This document shows, piece after piece, positions 56,044 to 64,000 of a stretch of 64,000 nt of DNA; within the stretch, counting starts at the first letter, position 1; every line of letters begins with the position of its first letter. Under the pieces are notes generated by a model. That model saw nothing but the letters and a program-made list of their open reading frames with translations, was not told where the DNA came from and did not search any database. Location of the stretch: assembly GCF_000695685.1 (NCBI RefSeq), contig NZ_JFFR01000009.1, forward strand, positions 62,001-126,000. The letters are read 5' to 3'. Made by a program: the position numbers and the translations under genes. The DNA is from Vibrio fortis. Its GTDB lineage: Bacteria > Pseudomonadota > Gammaproteobacteria > Enterobacterales > Vibrionaceae.

Positions 56044-57093
56044 ATGATGAATTCAACCCCTAGATCATTGCTGTTACTAGTTAAAGTGAGCTTGATTCTT
56101 ACGCTCATCGTGATTGTGTTGGGCGCATATACTCGTTTGTCTGATGCAGGACTAGGTTGCCCTGATTGGCCTGGCTGTTATGGCAAGCTCGTAGTGCCCT
56201 CGGGTGAGTCGGCTGTCGCTAATGCAAATTTTGAGTATCCAGAGCGAGCTCTAGAAGCGGATAAGGCTTGGATAGAGATGGTACATCGCTACTTCGCTGG
56301 CTCGCTTGGTCTACTTGTTTTTGCGATCGCTGCTTGGAGTGTCTCGAAACGTGTGACGCCAATAGGGTTGCCTTTACTCATCGTAGCTACCGTTATCTTT
56401 CAGGCACTGCTGGGGATGTGGACAGTAACACTGAAATTGATGCCAGTCGTCGTAATGGCGCATCTGATGGGAGGCTTCACGCTTCTGTCACTACTGAGCT
56501 TGCTGTACTGCCGTTTAAACAAGATAGGGCAGGGTTTTGCGCCATTTAAATCATTGTGGTTAAGGTTTTGGGCGAGCATCAGCCTCGTGACTGTGGTCGG
56601 GCAGATCTTGTTGGGAGGCTGGACGTCATCGAATTATGCAGCATTAGTCTGTACCCAACTACCAATATGTGAAGGTAACTGGCTCGCTTATTTAGACTTT
56701 GATAAGGCGTTTGATCTTTGGCAAAGCGGACACGACAACTACGAGTTTGGTGTGTTGGAATATCCTGCTCGCTTGACCATTCATGTTATGCATAGGTTCG
56801 GAGCCATGGCCGCGGTGTTAGTGGTATTAATTACCGCTTATCAGCTCTGGTCTCAAGCTGGGCATGGGCAAAGAAAGCTCAGTGCCATTTTAGCATTTGT
56901 ACTGTTATGTCAGGTTGGACTCGGTATCAGTAACGTCTGGTTCCATTTGCCTATCTCAGTTGCCGTAATGCACAACCTAGTGGCGGCACTGTTGCTGGTC
57001 ACATTGGTTGTTACCAACTTTTTGGTATGGCAGCGTCAGACAAGGGACTTTTTATTGAAGGGAAGCGCATTAGGCGGAGGTAAGCATGGCTAG
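56044..57093 (+). CDS. ctaA: heme A synthase (COX15/CtaA)
   Basis: 349 residues from ATG 56044 with GGGAG about ten bases upstream. Eight helices in two four-helix halves, each with conserved histidines: [19 protein letters not shown] and [12 protein letters not shown] in the first half, [13 protein letters not shown] and [13 protein letters not shown] in the second. It oxidises heme O to heme A. Overlaps ctaB by eight bases. Confidence 0.96.
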   Translation: MMNSTPRSLLLLVKVSLILTLIVIVLGAYTRLSDAGLGCPDWPGCYGKLVVPSGESAVANANFEYPERALEADKAWIEMVHRYFAGSLGLLVFAIAAWSVSKRVTPIGLPLLIVATVIFQALLGMWTVTLKLMPVVVMAHLMGGFTLLSLLSLLYCRLNKIGQGFAPFKSLWLRFWASISLVTVVGQILLGGWTSSNYAALVCTQLPICEGNWLAYLDFDKAFDLWQSGHDNYEFGVLEYPARLTIHVMHRFGAMAAVLVVLITAYQLWSQAGHGQRKLSAILAFVLLCQVGLGISNVWFHLPISVAVMHNLVAALLLVTLVVTNFLVWQRQTRDFLLKGSALGGGKHG

Positions 57094-58009
57094 TAGAACG
57101 GATACGCATAATCAATTTGTACCATCGTCTAACACTGCTGTTCGAGAAAAAGCAGCGTGGAGAGTCTACCTAACTCTGACCAAGCCTAAGGTTGTCGCAT
57201 TGATGCTACTCACTGCGTTAGTTGGGATGTGTCTCGCCGTACCTAACGGCTTACCGATTCAACAAACTTTGGTCGGGATGCTCGGCATTGGGTTGATGGC
57301 TGGATCCGCTGCGGCATTTAATCACTTGATTGATAGAAGAATTGATGGGCAGATGAGCAGGACGAGTCGAAGACCATTACCTTCAGGAGAGCTAAGCAGC
57401 GCTCGCGTATTTATGTTTGCAGCATCGATTGGTGTGATTGGCTTTGTTGCTTTAGTTGTGTGGGTGAACGCGCTAACAGCATGGTTAACTTTCGCAAGCT
57501 TATTAGGTTACGCGGTGGTTTATACCATGTATCTCAAACGAGCGACGCCTCAAAACATTGTTATCGCTGGTATTGCTGGTGCTATGCCACCTTTGCTCGG
57601 TTGGACGGCTGTCACTAATGAGTTGCACTCTAATGCTTGGCTGTTGGTAATGATTATCTTTATTTGGACACCGCCTCACTTCTGGGCGTTGGCGATTCAC
57701 CGTAGAGATGAGTACGCTAAGGTGAATATCCCTATGTTGCCGGTTACTCATGGCATTGAGTACACCAAGACATCAATCCTTCTCTACACGCTTTTACTTA
57801 GTGTGGTGTGTATTTTACCTGTGTTGGTTGGCATGAGCAGTTGGATATACCTTAGCGCATCTTTAGTGCTCAATGGCGGTTTTGTTTACCACGCTTGGGT
57901 TCTGAAGTATCGCAGCAATGCCACTAGCGCAATGCAGACCTTCAAATTCTCTATTTATCACCTAATGGTGTTGTTTGCTGCGTTGTTGCTTGACCATTAT
58001 TTGTTGTAA
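57086..58009 (+). CDS. ctaB: protoheme IX farnesyltransferase (heme O synthase)
   Basis: 307 residues, a UbiA-fold membrane prenyltransferase with seven to nine helices. Substrate loops are intact: [20 protein letters not shown] (first Asp-rich loop) and [16 protein letters not shown] (second). It adds a farnesyl chain to heme B, giving heme O, the substrate of CtaA. Last gene of the cox cluster; a clear terminator follows. Confidence 0.96.
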   Translation: MASRTDTHNQFVPSSNTAVREKAAWRVYLTLTKPKVVALMLLTALVGMCLAVPNGLPIQQTLVGMLGIGLMAGSAAAFNHLIDRRIDGQMSRTSRRPLPSGELSSARVFMFAASIGVIGFVALVVWVNALTAWLTFASLLGYAVVYTMYLKRATPQNIVIAGIAGAMPPLLGWTAVTNELHSNAWLLVMIIFIWTPPHFWALAIHRRDEYAKVNIPMLPVTHGIEYTKTSILLYTLLLSVVCILPVLVGMSSWIYLSASLVLNGGFVYHAWVLKYRSNATSAMQTFKFSIYHLMVLFAALLLDHYLL

Positions 58010-58071
58010 GTGTCAGCAGGTATGGAGTTTACTTGCTCTGAGCACTTCTCACGCATTAATCAAACTAATAA

Positions 58072-58111
58072 GTCAGGTATGCATATACAGTGGGCATACC
58101 TGACATTTTTT
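58072..58111 (+). terminator. cox cluster terminator
   Basis: Perfect 11-bp stem GTCAGGTATGC (58072-58082) / GCATACCTGAC (58094-58104), then six T. Confidence 0.88.
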
Positions 58112-58262
58112 GTTTGGGAGTATGACTCTTTTGGATGACTAAATTAGTACAAAATTGGGTTCATAACACAACCAAACCTTTGGTTTTCACTAACCTTACG
58201 TTGACATAATTTCTATAGAAAAAAGCACAATTAATAGGTCTGAATTATACAAAGGGAACCTC

Positions 58263-58613
58263 ATGGAATTTACCGACCTAGATAGAGATGCGCTTTATCA
58301 AACTTGGATGTCACAGAAGTCACGTATGCGCCTGACTCAAATGGAATTTTCAAAGAAGCTGGGTATGAATCAACTCGCTTTCTCAAGAGTCCTAAGAGGT
58401 GAAGCCCCATTAACGATGTCTTTTGTCAGCCAGTTTTGTCGTTTGTTGCACCTCGAGCCCAAGAATGTTTTGCCATCTTTAAAAGAGGGCAGTGAAGGGC
58501 CAAAAATCGTCTATTTACAAAGTAGAATGAGTGTTGATGGTGAGATCCAAAACGCTTACATAGAAGGGAATCAAGTCGTTGTAGAATACGCACATACCGT
58601 AAAGTCAAATTAG
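58263..58613 (+). CDS. XRE-type helix-turn-helix regulator
   Basis: 116 residues. HTH at about residues 20-65 (MRLTQMEFSKKLGMNQLAFS, RVLRGEAPLTMSF), with a short beta-rich tail (VYLQSRMSVDGEIQ...VVVEYAH) that may dimerise. Similar small single-domain regulators occur on phages and chromosomes; no phage genes are near. AAGGGAACC ribosome site. Target unknown. Confidence 0.85.
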   Translation: MEFTDLDRDALYQTWMSQKSRMRLTQMEFSKKLGMNQLAFSRVLRGEAPLTMSFVSQFCRLLHLEPKNVLPSLKEGSEGPKIVYLQSRMSVDGEIQNAYIEGNQVVVEYAHTVKSN

Positions 58614-58711
58614 CTTTAGAAATTGGTCGTATATTAATAACATACTTTTCGACATATTTTTTGTATATGGTATAGCATACTCACATTATTCAGTTAATGA
58701 TGAGTACTAAC

Positions 58712-59383
58712 ATGACCTTTCTAAAATACTTCTTTCTGGCTGCCATCAGTGTCATCCTTATCGGATGTGCTGGTGGGCCGATCCAAAAAGCCACTAAATT
58801 TACTTCTTACGAAGATTTTACTCCTGGCCCTGATGGTGGTGTCGACTTGGTATGGGCTCGTATTGGCCTGCGTGACGCAGAGCGCCTACAGAGCAAATTA
58901 GAAAAGTATGATTCAGTTGTTATTGATCAGATCTTCGTACTCGCGGAAGAAGGTTCGATTGATTCTGACGATATTCAAGAGTTAACCGAACACATGAGTG
59001 AGCGGCTTACCGAGCGTATTTCTCAATACAAGAAAATAGTGAGAGAGCCCAATGGCCGTAGCTTGAGACTGAGTATCGCATTAAGCAACGTGGAAACGCC
59101 GAACCCTATTTTAGCTGTAACGAGTAGCGTACTGCCGTTTGGCCTTGCGATGTCGACGATTTCAAAAGTAACGACGGGTGAACATACCAACGTAGGCAGT
59201 GCGAGTATTGAGCTGTTGGTCAGTGACGCCCAAGATGGAACACCGCTGTTTGCTGCGATAGATCGCCAAGCAGGAAACAAAGACTTTTCGACCATGATTG
59301 GCTCTCTTGATGACGCGAAAGACGCGATCAACTACTGGGTTGAACGTTTAGGTGTTACCCTGACGAATAAAAATCAACTCTAA
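58712..59383 (+). CDS. DUF3313-type lipoprotein
   Basis: 223 residues from ATG 58712 (an ATG at 58697 would add five residues). Lipoprotein signal MTFLKYFFLAAISVILIGCA with Cys after LIG. The mature protein has the DUF3313 pattern: VDLVWARIGL near the start, a dimerising helical section, and a glycine-rich ...LPFGLAMSTISKVTTGEHTNVGSASIELLV segment. Probably outer-membrane or periplasm; function unknown. Thirteen bases before the DUF3820 gene, so the two are likely co-transcribed. Confidence 0.85.
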   Translation: MTFLKYFFLAAISVILIGCAGGPIQKATKFTSYEDFTPGPDGGVDLVWARIGLRDAERLQSKLEKYDSVVIDQIFVLAEEGSIDSDDIQELTEHMSERLTERISQYKKIVREPNGRSLRLSIALSNVETPNPILAVTSSVLPFGLAMSTISKVTTGEHTNVGSASIELLVSDAQDGTPLFAAIDRQAGNKDFSTMIGSLDDAKDAINYWVERLGVTLTNKNQL

Positions 59384-59396
59384 GAAAGATGAAACC

Positions 59397-59612
59397 ATGT
59401 TAGACAAAGAGAACTTGATGAAGCTGGCACGAGTACAGATGCCATTTGGGAAGTACGCAGGACGAGTACTCATTGACCTACCTGAAGAGTATTTACTGTG
59501 GTTTGACAAGAAAGGCTTCCCTAATGGAGAGCTTGGAGATCTGTTGAAGCTCTGTCTGGCATTGAAAATTGAGGGGCTGGACAGTGTTGTTAAGCCTCTG
59601 AAAAGAATGTAA
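59397..59612 (+). CDS. DUF3820 small protein
   Basis: 71 residues. MPFGKYAGRVLIDLPEEYLLWFDKKGFPNGELG is the signature of DUF3820, often called a putative quorum-sensing-regulated or exonuclease-associated factor in databases. It lies 13 bases after the DUF3313 gene. Start ATG follows AAGAAAGATG. Function unknown. Confidence 0.88.
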   Translation: MLDKENLMKLARVQMPFGKYAGRVLIDLPEEYLLWFDKKGFPNGELGDLLKLCLALKIEGLDSVVKPLKRM

Positions 59613-59617
59613 AGCGT

Positions 59618-59649
59618 AAAACAGCTGGCAAAATGTCAGCTGTTTTTTT
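59618..59649 (+). terminator. terminator of the DUF3313-DUF3820 unit
   Basis: 10-bp stem AAAACAGCTG (59618-59627) / CAGCTGTTTT (59637-59646), seven T at the end. Confidence 0.88.
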
Positions 59650-59716
59650 ATTCGAATTGCGAAAAAATGAAGACAAATCTACACTAACTGTTTGTAAAAT
59701 TGACGATTTTATTGGG

Positions 59717-59734
59717 TGTAAATTTTTATATACA
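59717..59734 (+). promoter_or_regulatory. TyrR-box-like site before aroG
   Basis: TGTAAATTTTTATATACA matches the TyrR box TGTAAA-N6-TTTACA except for one base in the second half. Two more TGTAAA half-sites lie at 59692 and 59747. In E. coli aroG is a TyrR target. Confidence 0.55.
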
Positions 59735-59905
59735 AAGTGTTTTTAATGTAAAACATAAAAAAAATTGCGTTTTTTTTAAATTAGTGATTGAAACTCTCGT
59801 TTTTCCTAGATAAGTTACAGGGAACAAGACGATAAGCGCTGATGTGAAAATTGTGCAAACAATATGCATACTCAGCTCAAGGATAGAAATAGGAAGAAGT
59901 AAGCA

Positions 59906-60958
59906 ATGTTTCAAACAGATGATGTACGAATTAATAAAGTAAAAGAGTTATTACCCCCTGTTGCGGTACTAGAAAAGTTCCCAGCGACAGAAGTTGCTTC
60001 TTCTACAACTTTTGAAAGCCGTAAAGCGATTCACAATATTTTAGAAGACAAAGATGATCGCCTACTTGTGATCGTTGGCCCTTGTTCTATTCATGATCCA
60101 GAAGCTGCACTTGAGTATGGTAAGCGTCTGAAAGTACTGCGTGATGAACTGGGTGATCGTCTAGAAATCGTAATGCGTGTTTACTTTGAGAAGCCACGTA
60201 CTACCGTAGGTTGGAAAGGTCTAATCAACGATCCGTACATGGACGACACGTTTAAGCTAAACGATGGCCTACGTATGGGACGTAAGCTGCTGTTAGACCT
60301 AACTGATATGGGTATGCCAACAGCAAGTGAGTTCCTAGATATGATCACGCCACAATATGTAGCGGATTTGATCAGCTGGGGTGCAATTGGCGCTCGTACT
60401 ACTGAATCTCAGGTACACCGTGAGTTAGCATCTGGTCTGTCTTGCCCAGTTGGTTTTAAGAATGGTACAGATGGCAACATTAAGATCGCGACAGATGCAA
60501 TTCGTTCTGCGAGCTCGTCTCACCACTTTTTGTCTGTAACTAAATACGGCCACTCTGCGATTGTAGAAACGGCTGGTAACCCAGACTGTCATATCATCCT
60601 ACGTGGTGGTAAAGAGCCAAACTACAGTGCAGAGCACGTTGGTAAGATCAAACAAGAACTTGAAGCATCAGGCTTGCCACAAAAGGTAATGATCGATTTC
60701 AGCCACGCAAACAGCTCTAAGCAGTTTAAACGTCAACTGAACGTTTCAGAAGACGTTAGTGCACAAATTGCTGGCGGTGATGCTGCAGTTTTCGGTGTAA
60801 TGATTGAGTCACACCTAGTTGAAGGTCGTCAAGATCTTGTTGATGGTAAGGTAGAGACTTATGGTCAATCGATCACTGATGCATGTATTGGTTGGGAAGA
60901 CACAGAAACAGTATTACGCCAATTGGCTGATGCAGTTGAGAGTCGTCGTAACAAGTAA
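59906..60958 (+). CDS. aroG: DAHP synthase, AroG type
   Basis: 350 residues, closely matching E. coli AroG. First step of aromatic biosynthesis: phosphoenolpyruvate plus erythrose 4-phosphate to DAHP. Motifs: VGPCSIHDPEAALEYG, MRVYFEKPRTTVGWKGLIND, GARTTESQVHRELASGLSCP, FKNGTDGNI and a metal Cys in GPCSIHD. Among the three isoenzymes the sequence is closest to AroG, the phenylalanine-inhibited form. A TyrR-like box lies upstream. Confidence 0.95.
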   Translation: MFQTDDVRINKVKELLPPVAVLEKFPATEVASSTTFESRKAIHNILEDKDDRLLVIVGPCSIHDPEAALEYGKRLKVLRDELGDRLEIVMRVYFEKPRTTVGWKGLINDPYMDDTFKLNDGLRMGRKLLLDLTDMGMPTASEFLDMITPQYVADLISWGAIGARTTESQVHRELASGLSCPVGFKNGTDGNIKIATDAIRSASSSHHFLSVTKYGHSAIVETAGNPDCHIILRGGKEPNYSAEHVGKIKQELEASGLPQKVMIDFSHANSSKQFKRQLNVSEDVSAQIAGGDAAVFGVMIESHLVEGRQDLVDGKVETYGQSITDACIGWEDTETVLRQLADAVESRRNK

Positions 60959-60978
60959 CGTTACCTAACTCATTGAAT

Positions 60979-61013
60979 AAAAACCTTGTTGTTTTGCAGC
61001 AAGGTTTTTTTGT
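60979..61013 (+). terminator. aroG terminator
   Basis: 10-bp stem AAAAACCTTG (60979-60988) / CAAGGTTTTT (61000-61009) followed by T. Confidence 0.9.
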
Positions 61014-61136
61014 TTTTAGGCGCTGATAAACATGGGGTTGTTCGCCATATAGGGGTTGTCATACCATAAATTATTGACTTACCGTATTGCTAATGGTTAA
61101 ATTGAATGGTGTTCGATAACTTGAAGGGTTTTATCC

Positions 61137-61550
61137 ATGAAAACTAAATTCATGCTTCCGAGTACTGCCTTAGTGCTACTAGCAGTGTTCAACGCTCCTA
61201 CGGTAGAAGCTACGCAAGGGTTTACTGCAGAGCAACTATGTAAAGCTGGTCTTGCTTTAGCAATCGATAAGAAACCTCGTGGTATTAAAGCGACTTCAAG
61301 TGCAAGTAATCAACGTATTCTACTTAGCCTGAAAGACGGTAAGAATGATTGGGATTACCGCTGTAAGGTTAACCGTGGCAACAAAACAGTAAAATTGGAA
61401 GCGCGTGAACTTAAGCGAAATGATAAGTTTCTTGGTCAAGCGATACGTTATGACGTCGCCGATGCAAAGCGTTCTGTGACAGTGACGATGAAGAAACGTA
61501 AAGGTAGTGGTTTGATCAACGAAACGTTTACTAACATTCAATTGAAATAG
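61137..61550 (+). CDS. small secreted protein, unknown
   Basis: 137 residues with a signal peptide (MKTKFMLPSTALVLLAVFNA, cleavage near VEA). The mature part is a basic, probably beta-rich domain with one Cys pair (LCKAGL and DYRCKV, Cys 35 and about Cys 77). No recognised family. It lies alone between aroG and an MscS gene, with its own terminator. ATG 61137 follows GAAGGGTTTTATCC. Confidence 0.75.
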   Translation: MKTKFMLPSTALVLLAVFNAPTVEATQGFTAEQLCKAGLALAIDKKPRGIKATSSASNQRILLSLKDGKNDWDYRCKVNRGNKTVKLEARELKRNDKFLGQAIRYDVADAKRSVTVTMKKRKGSGLINETFTNIQLK

Positions 61551-61621
61551 TTTTACAGTGAATGAGTAGAGGAGCCTGTAAGTCATAGGTTAGTAAGCTG
61601 TGAAGAGCCCCAGAGAAGTAA

Positions 61622-61646
61622 AGAGCCATACATTAGGTATGGCTCT
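61622..61646. terminator. hairpin between convergent genes
   Basis: 10-bp stem AGAGCCATAC (61622-61631) / GTATGGCTCT (61637-61646), followed by CTTTGTTTTT on the plus strand. Confidence 0.75.
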
Positions 61647-61654
61647 CTTTGTTT

Positions 61655-62770
61655 TTAAAGGCTGCTTTCTGGTGTGATTGGTGTTGCGTGCTCTGAGGTA
61701 GGGGCGACACCTTGTTGCAAATGAAGGGTTTGTGTTGGGAACGCGACATCAGCTTGATGGGCGTGCACAATCTCTAGCACTTTAAGCAACACATCCTGCT
61801 TTACCTCGTGAAAACGAATCCAGTTGACCGTTTTTGTGAAGGTGTAAATAAAGAAGTTAAGGGATGAAGGACCAAACTTATCAAAGTTCACGATCAGTGT
61901 TTGCTTGGCATCAATATCCGGATGGTTTTCTAGCATCGTTTTTACTTCATCCACAATCGCTTGCATCTTGTCAGCATCTTCGTAACGAAGGCCGATGGTC
62001 TCATTGATACGGCGATTAAGCATACGTGATGGGTTCTCTACTACGATATTACTGAACACAGAGTTCGGTACGTAAATCGGTCTCTTGTCGAACGTTCTGA
62101 TGATAGTCATGCGCCAGCCGATACGTTCTACTGTACCTTCAATTTGACGATCTGGAGAGCGAATCCAGTCTCCAACTTTGAATGGGCGATCGAAGTAGAT
62201 CATCATGCCGCCAAAGAAGTTAGATAGCAGGTCTTTCGCTGCCAAACCGACGATTAAGCCACCCACACCACCAAAAGTTAGAAGACCAGACAGACTTAAA
62301 CCAAAGGTCTGCATGATGGTGAGTGCTCCCATCACCATAAAGAACAGACGGAATACTTTGGCTATGGCCTGAACCGTTGTCTCATCACGTTTCTTCTGCG
62401 CTAGGATGTACTCTTCACTGTTGGTGATCATTCTGAGCGTGAACCACACGAAGGTACAGATAATCAAGATGTGCTTGAGGGTTCGAAGCCAATTGATTTC
62501 GCCCCCAAATTCCCCTTGCAAAATTAATCCCAGAGAGACAGTGCCTGGCCAACACCAAAGTACGGTACTGACTGGCGTTTTTAGCGCATCGAGCAGTAAA
62601 TCATCCCAATGGAATGCGGTTTTCTTGGCTAATATTTCCAAGCGGCTGTGAAGGATTCGCCACGCAACCCATGCGAAGAAACTAGCAATAGTGATGAATA
62701 AAACACTGCTACTCCATTCATGATGGTTTGCATTTACGTAAGTCTGAACTTGTTGAATTAATTCGTTCAT
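61655..62770 (-). CDS. MscS-family mechanosensitive channel
   Basis: 371 residues. Four or so helices in the first 190 residues; the pore helix is GLLTFGGVGGLIVGLAAKDLLSNFFGG, the MscS TM3 pattern of Gly and Ala. A beta domain (PFKVGDWIRS, GTVERIGWR) and alpha/beta C-terminal domain follow. It opens under membrane tension and releases solutes. Divergent from ktrA across 269 bases, so osmotic uptake and release genes sit side by side. Confidence 0.93.
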   Translation of the reverse strand: MNELIQQVQTYVNANHHEWSSSVLFITIASFFAWVAWRILHSRLEILAKKTAFHWDDLLLDALKTPVSTVLWCWPGTVSLGLILQGEFGGEINWLRTLKHILIICTFVWFTLRMITNSEEYILAQKKRDETTVQAIAKVFRLFFMVMGALTIMQTFGLSLSGLLTFGGVGGLIVGLAAKDLLSNFFGGMMIYFDRPFKVGDWIRSPDRQIEGTVERIGWRMTIIRTFDKRPIYVPNSVFSNIVVENPSRMLNRRINETIGLRYEDADKMQAIVDEVKTMLENHPDIDAKQTLIVNFDKFGPSSLNFFIYTFTKTVNWIRFHEVKQDVLLKVLEIVHAHQADVAFPTQTLHLQQGVAPTSEHATPITPESSL

Positions 62771-63039
62771 GTTTTGAATTCACTCAGTGATAACGCGGAT
62801 GTCATAGCAAGTGTTGTCCCCAAAAGAAAGAGAATAGCTGCGTCTAGGCAGCTTTATGCAATTGTGTGCTATGACAGAAAAATAAGTGGCCCGAAATTAG
62901 CAGAAATCCAATTTGTTCTCTACCTTTAAAATCAAGAGATTAGGAAATTTTATCAGCGTAATGATGAATAATCTTATTCACTCAACGCTGCTGTTCAAGA
63001 CTTGCTGTTTAGCCTCAACCAATGAGGATAGAGGAAATT

Positions 63040-63699
63040 ATGACAGATAAACAGTTTGCCGTGATTGGGTTAGGCCGTTTTGGGCTCGCGGTATGCAAAG
63101 AGCTTCAAGATTCAGGGGCGCAGGTGCTAGCGGTAGATATTAACGAAGAGCGAGTTAAAGAAGCGGCTGGCTTTGTATCGCAAGGTATTGTTGCAAACTG
63201 TACCAGCGAACAAACCGTGAAGGAATTGCGATTAGATGAGTACGATATGATCATGGTTTCAATCGGCTCTGACGTGAACGCCAGTATTCTGACCACACTT
63301 GTTGTGAAAGAGGCGGGTGCCAAAACGGTATGGGTGAAGGCGAATGATAAGTTTCACGCTAAGATTCTGACCAAGATTGGCGCAGACCATGTCATTCTTC
63401 CCGAGCGAGATATGGGTATCCGAGTCGCAAGAAAGATGCTCGATAGACGCGTGTTAGAGTTTATTGATTTGGGTAGTGAACTCGCTCTGACTGAAATTGT
63501 AATAGGACATAATTTACTTGGGCGACCGCTCTCTGATCTTAAATTGTGTCAACAAAGTGATGTGCATGTGCTGGGTTTTAAACGTGGCCCTAACTTGGTC
63601 AAAGCACCTGAATTAGATATTAGTTTGGAGATTGGGGACGTGGTCATCATTGCAGGTCCTAAAGAGTTATTGGCTAATCGACTTAAATCATTGTCATAA
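63040..63699 (+). CDS. ktrA: potassium channel regulatory subunit KtrA
   Basis: 219 residues from ATG 63040, with GAGGAAATT upstream; an ATG six codons earlier is weaker. An RCK/TrkA-N Rossmann domain (FAVIGLGRFGLAVCKEL, VDINEERV) and a C-terminal RCK-C domain (GPKELLANRL end). It binds ATP/ADP and gates KtrB; the V. alginolyticus KtrAB is the type system. Eight bases before ktrB. Confidence 0.95.
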   Translation: MTDKQFAVIGLGRFGLAVCKELQDSGAQVLAVDINEERVKEAAGFVSQGIVANCTSEQTVKELRLDEYDMIMVSIGSDVNASILTTLVVKEAGAKTVWVKANDKFHAKILTKIGADHVILPERDMGIRVARKMLDRRVLEFIDLGSELALTEIVIGHNLLGRPLSDLKLCQQSDVHVLGFKRGPNLVKAPELDISLEIGDVVIIAGPKELLANRLKSLS

Positions 63700-63707
63700 G
63701 GCGGTCT

Positions 63708-64000
63708 ATGCATTCAGTTCAAAGAAGAGGGCTGTTCTACACCTTAAAGCCAGACAATAAGCCGAAGAAAGGGTCTGAGCCAAAGATCATCCTCACCAGT
63801 TTTCTTGGGGTTCTTATTCCGTCGGCAATTCTTCTTACTTTGCCCGTCTTTTCGGTTACGGGCCTTTCGTTCACTGACGCCCTATTTACTGCGACTTCAG
63901 CGATAAGTGTAACTGGTTTAGGTGTCGTAGATACTGGGACCCATTTTACTCTGGCGGGTAAAGTGCTATTGATGTTCCTAATGCAGGTTGGTGGACTCGG
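63708..64000 (+). CDS. ktrB: sodium-dependent potassium channel KtrB, 5' part
   Basis: 97 codons run from ATG 63708 to the window end. GGCGG precedes the ATG. After a basic N-terminus, a helix (IILTSFLGVLIPSAILLTLP) leads to the first pore loop TATSAISVTGLGVVD, which contains the selectivity Gly of Ktr/Trk/HKT proteins. The gene continues out of the window. Adjacent ktrA gives the complete transporter pair. Confidence 0.94.
   Translation, partial: MHSVQRRGLFYTLKPDNKPKKGSEPKIILTSFLGVLIPSAILLTLPVFSVTGLSFTDALFTATSAISVTGLGVVDTGTHFTLAGKVLLMFLMQVGGL

Overview
The window looks like part of the second (smaller) chromosome of a Vibrio. The evidence is a complete luxP-luxQ autoinducer-2 receptor pair followed by a PilZ gene, two quorum regulatory RNA (Qrr) genes with sigma-54 promoters and LuxO-type sites, ktrA-ktrB, nupC, a Vibrio-type porin and several gene families common in Vibrionaceae. 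Base composition is moderate (roughly mid-40s % GC by eye) and almost uniform. I see no rRNA, tRNA, prophage, CRISPR array or intact insertion sequence. The only clearly mobile piece is one short non-coding inverted-repeat element at about 44.15-44.42 kb.

Layout. 0-8 kb: end of a BamE-like gene, nucleoside transporter nupC, a small membrane protein coupled to a methyltransferase, a secreted protein of unknown role, a CHASE-GGDEF diguanylate cyclase and the RNA helicase rhlE. 8-17.4 kb: two Qrr genes pointing toward each other flank a fatty-acyl-type XRE regulator, a stand-alone malate-synthase-G-like domain, a soluble GGDEF protein, a cold-shock protein and codBA. After them comes an HlyD-family membrane protein with a small partner. 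17.5-25.7 kb: regulators (AraC, MocR, Lrp, LysR), amino-acid exporters and permeases, a PPOX protein and a lipoprotein hydrolase. 26-29 kb: hcp-hcr behind a NorR/sigma-54 type promoter. 29-36 kb: a long GAPDH, a hybrid histidine kinase, a small membrane protein, a peptidase M15 gene split by an in-frame stop, and yeeX. 36-41.6 kb: yceH, a GIY-YIG protein, luxPQ and the PilZ gene. 41.8-49.5 kb: HopJ-like, DUF1289 and YegD proteins, the mobile element, a porin, an FAH-family enzyme, a LysE-type exporter and a phosphohexomutase. 49.9-58 kb: a complete caa3-type cytochrome c oxidase and heme A assembly cluster. 58-64 kb: an XRE regulator, DUF3313 and DUF3820 genes, aroG, a small secreted protein, an MscS channel, and ktrA-ktrB running off the end.

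How it works together. The window holds both the input (LuxPQ senses autoinducer-2 and feeds phosphate toward LuxO) and two outputs (Qrr genes switched on by LuxO-phosphate) of the Vibrio quorum circuit, although LuxO and LuxU are not here. Two diguanylate cyclases and a PilZ receptor give a c-di-GMP component. The cox cluster supplies subunits I-III, copper and heme assembly factors and both heme A enzymes.

Most notable: the paired Qrr loci; a 262-bp inverted-repeat element inserted exactly in the loop of the yegD terminator with CTAG duplication; an orphan malate synthase G clasp domain beside 14-bp-spaced operator repeats; a NorR site with sigma-54 promoter before hcp; a nonsense-split M15 peptidase; and two opposed genes whose ATG codons share one CCATGG site. 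I found no clearly novel multi-gene system. The strongest unexplained unit is the orphan malate-synthase-like domain with its regulator.
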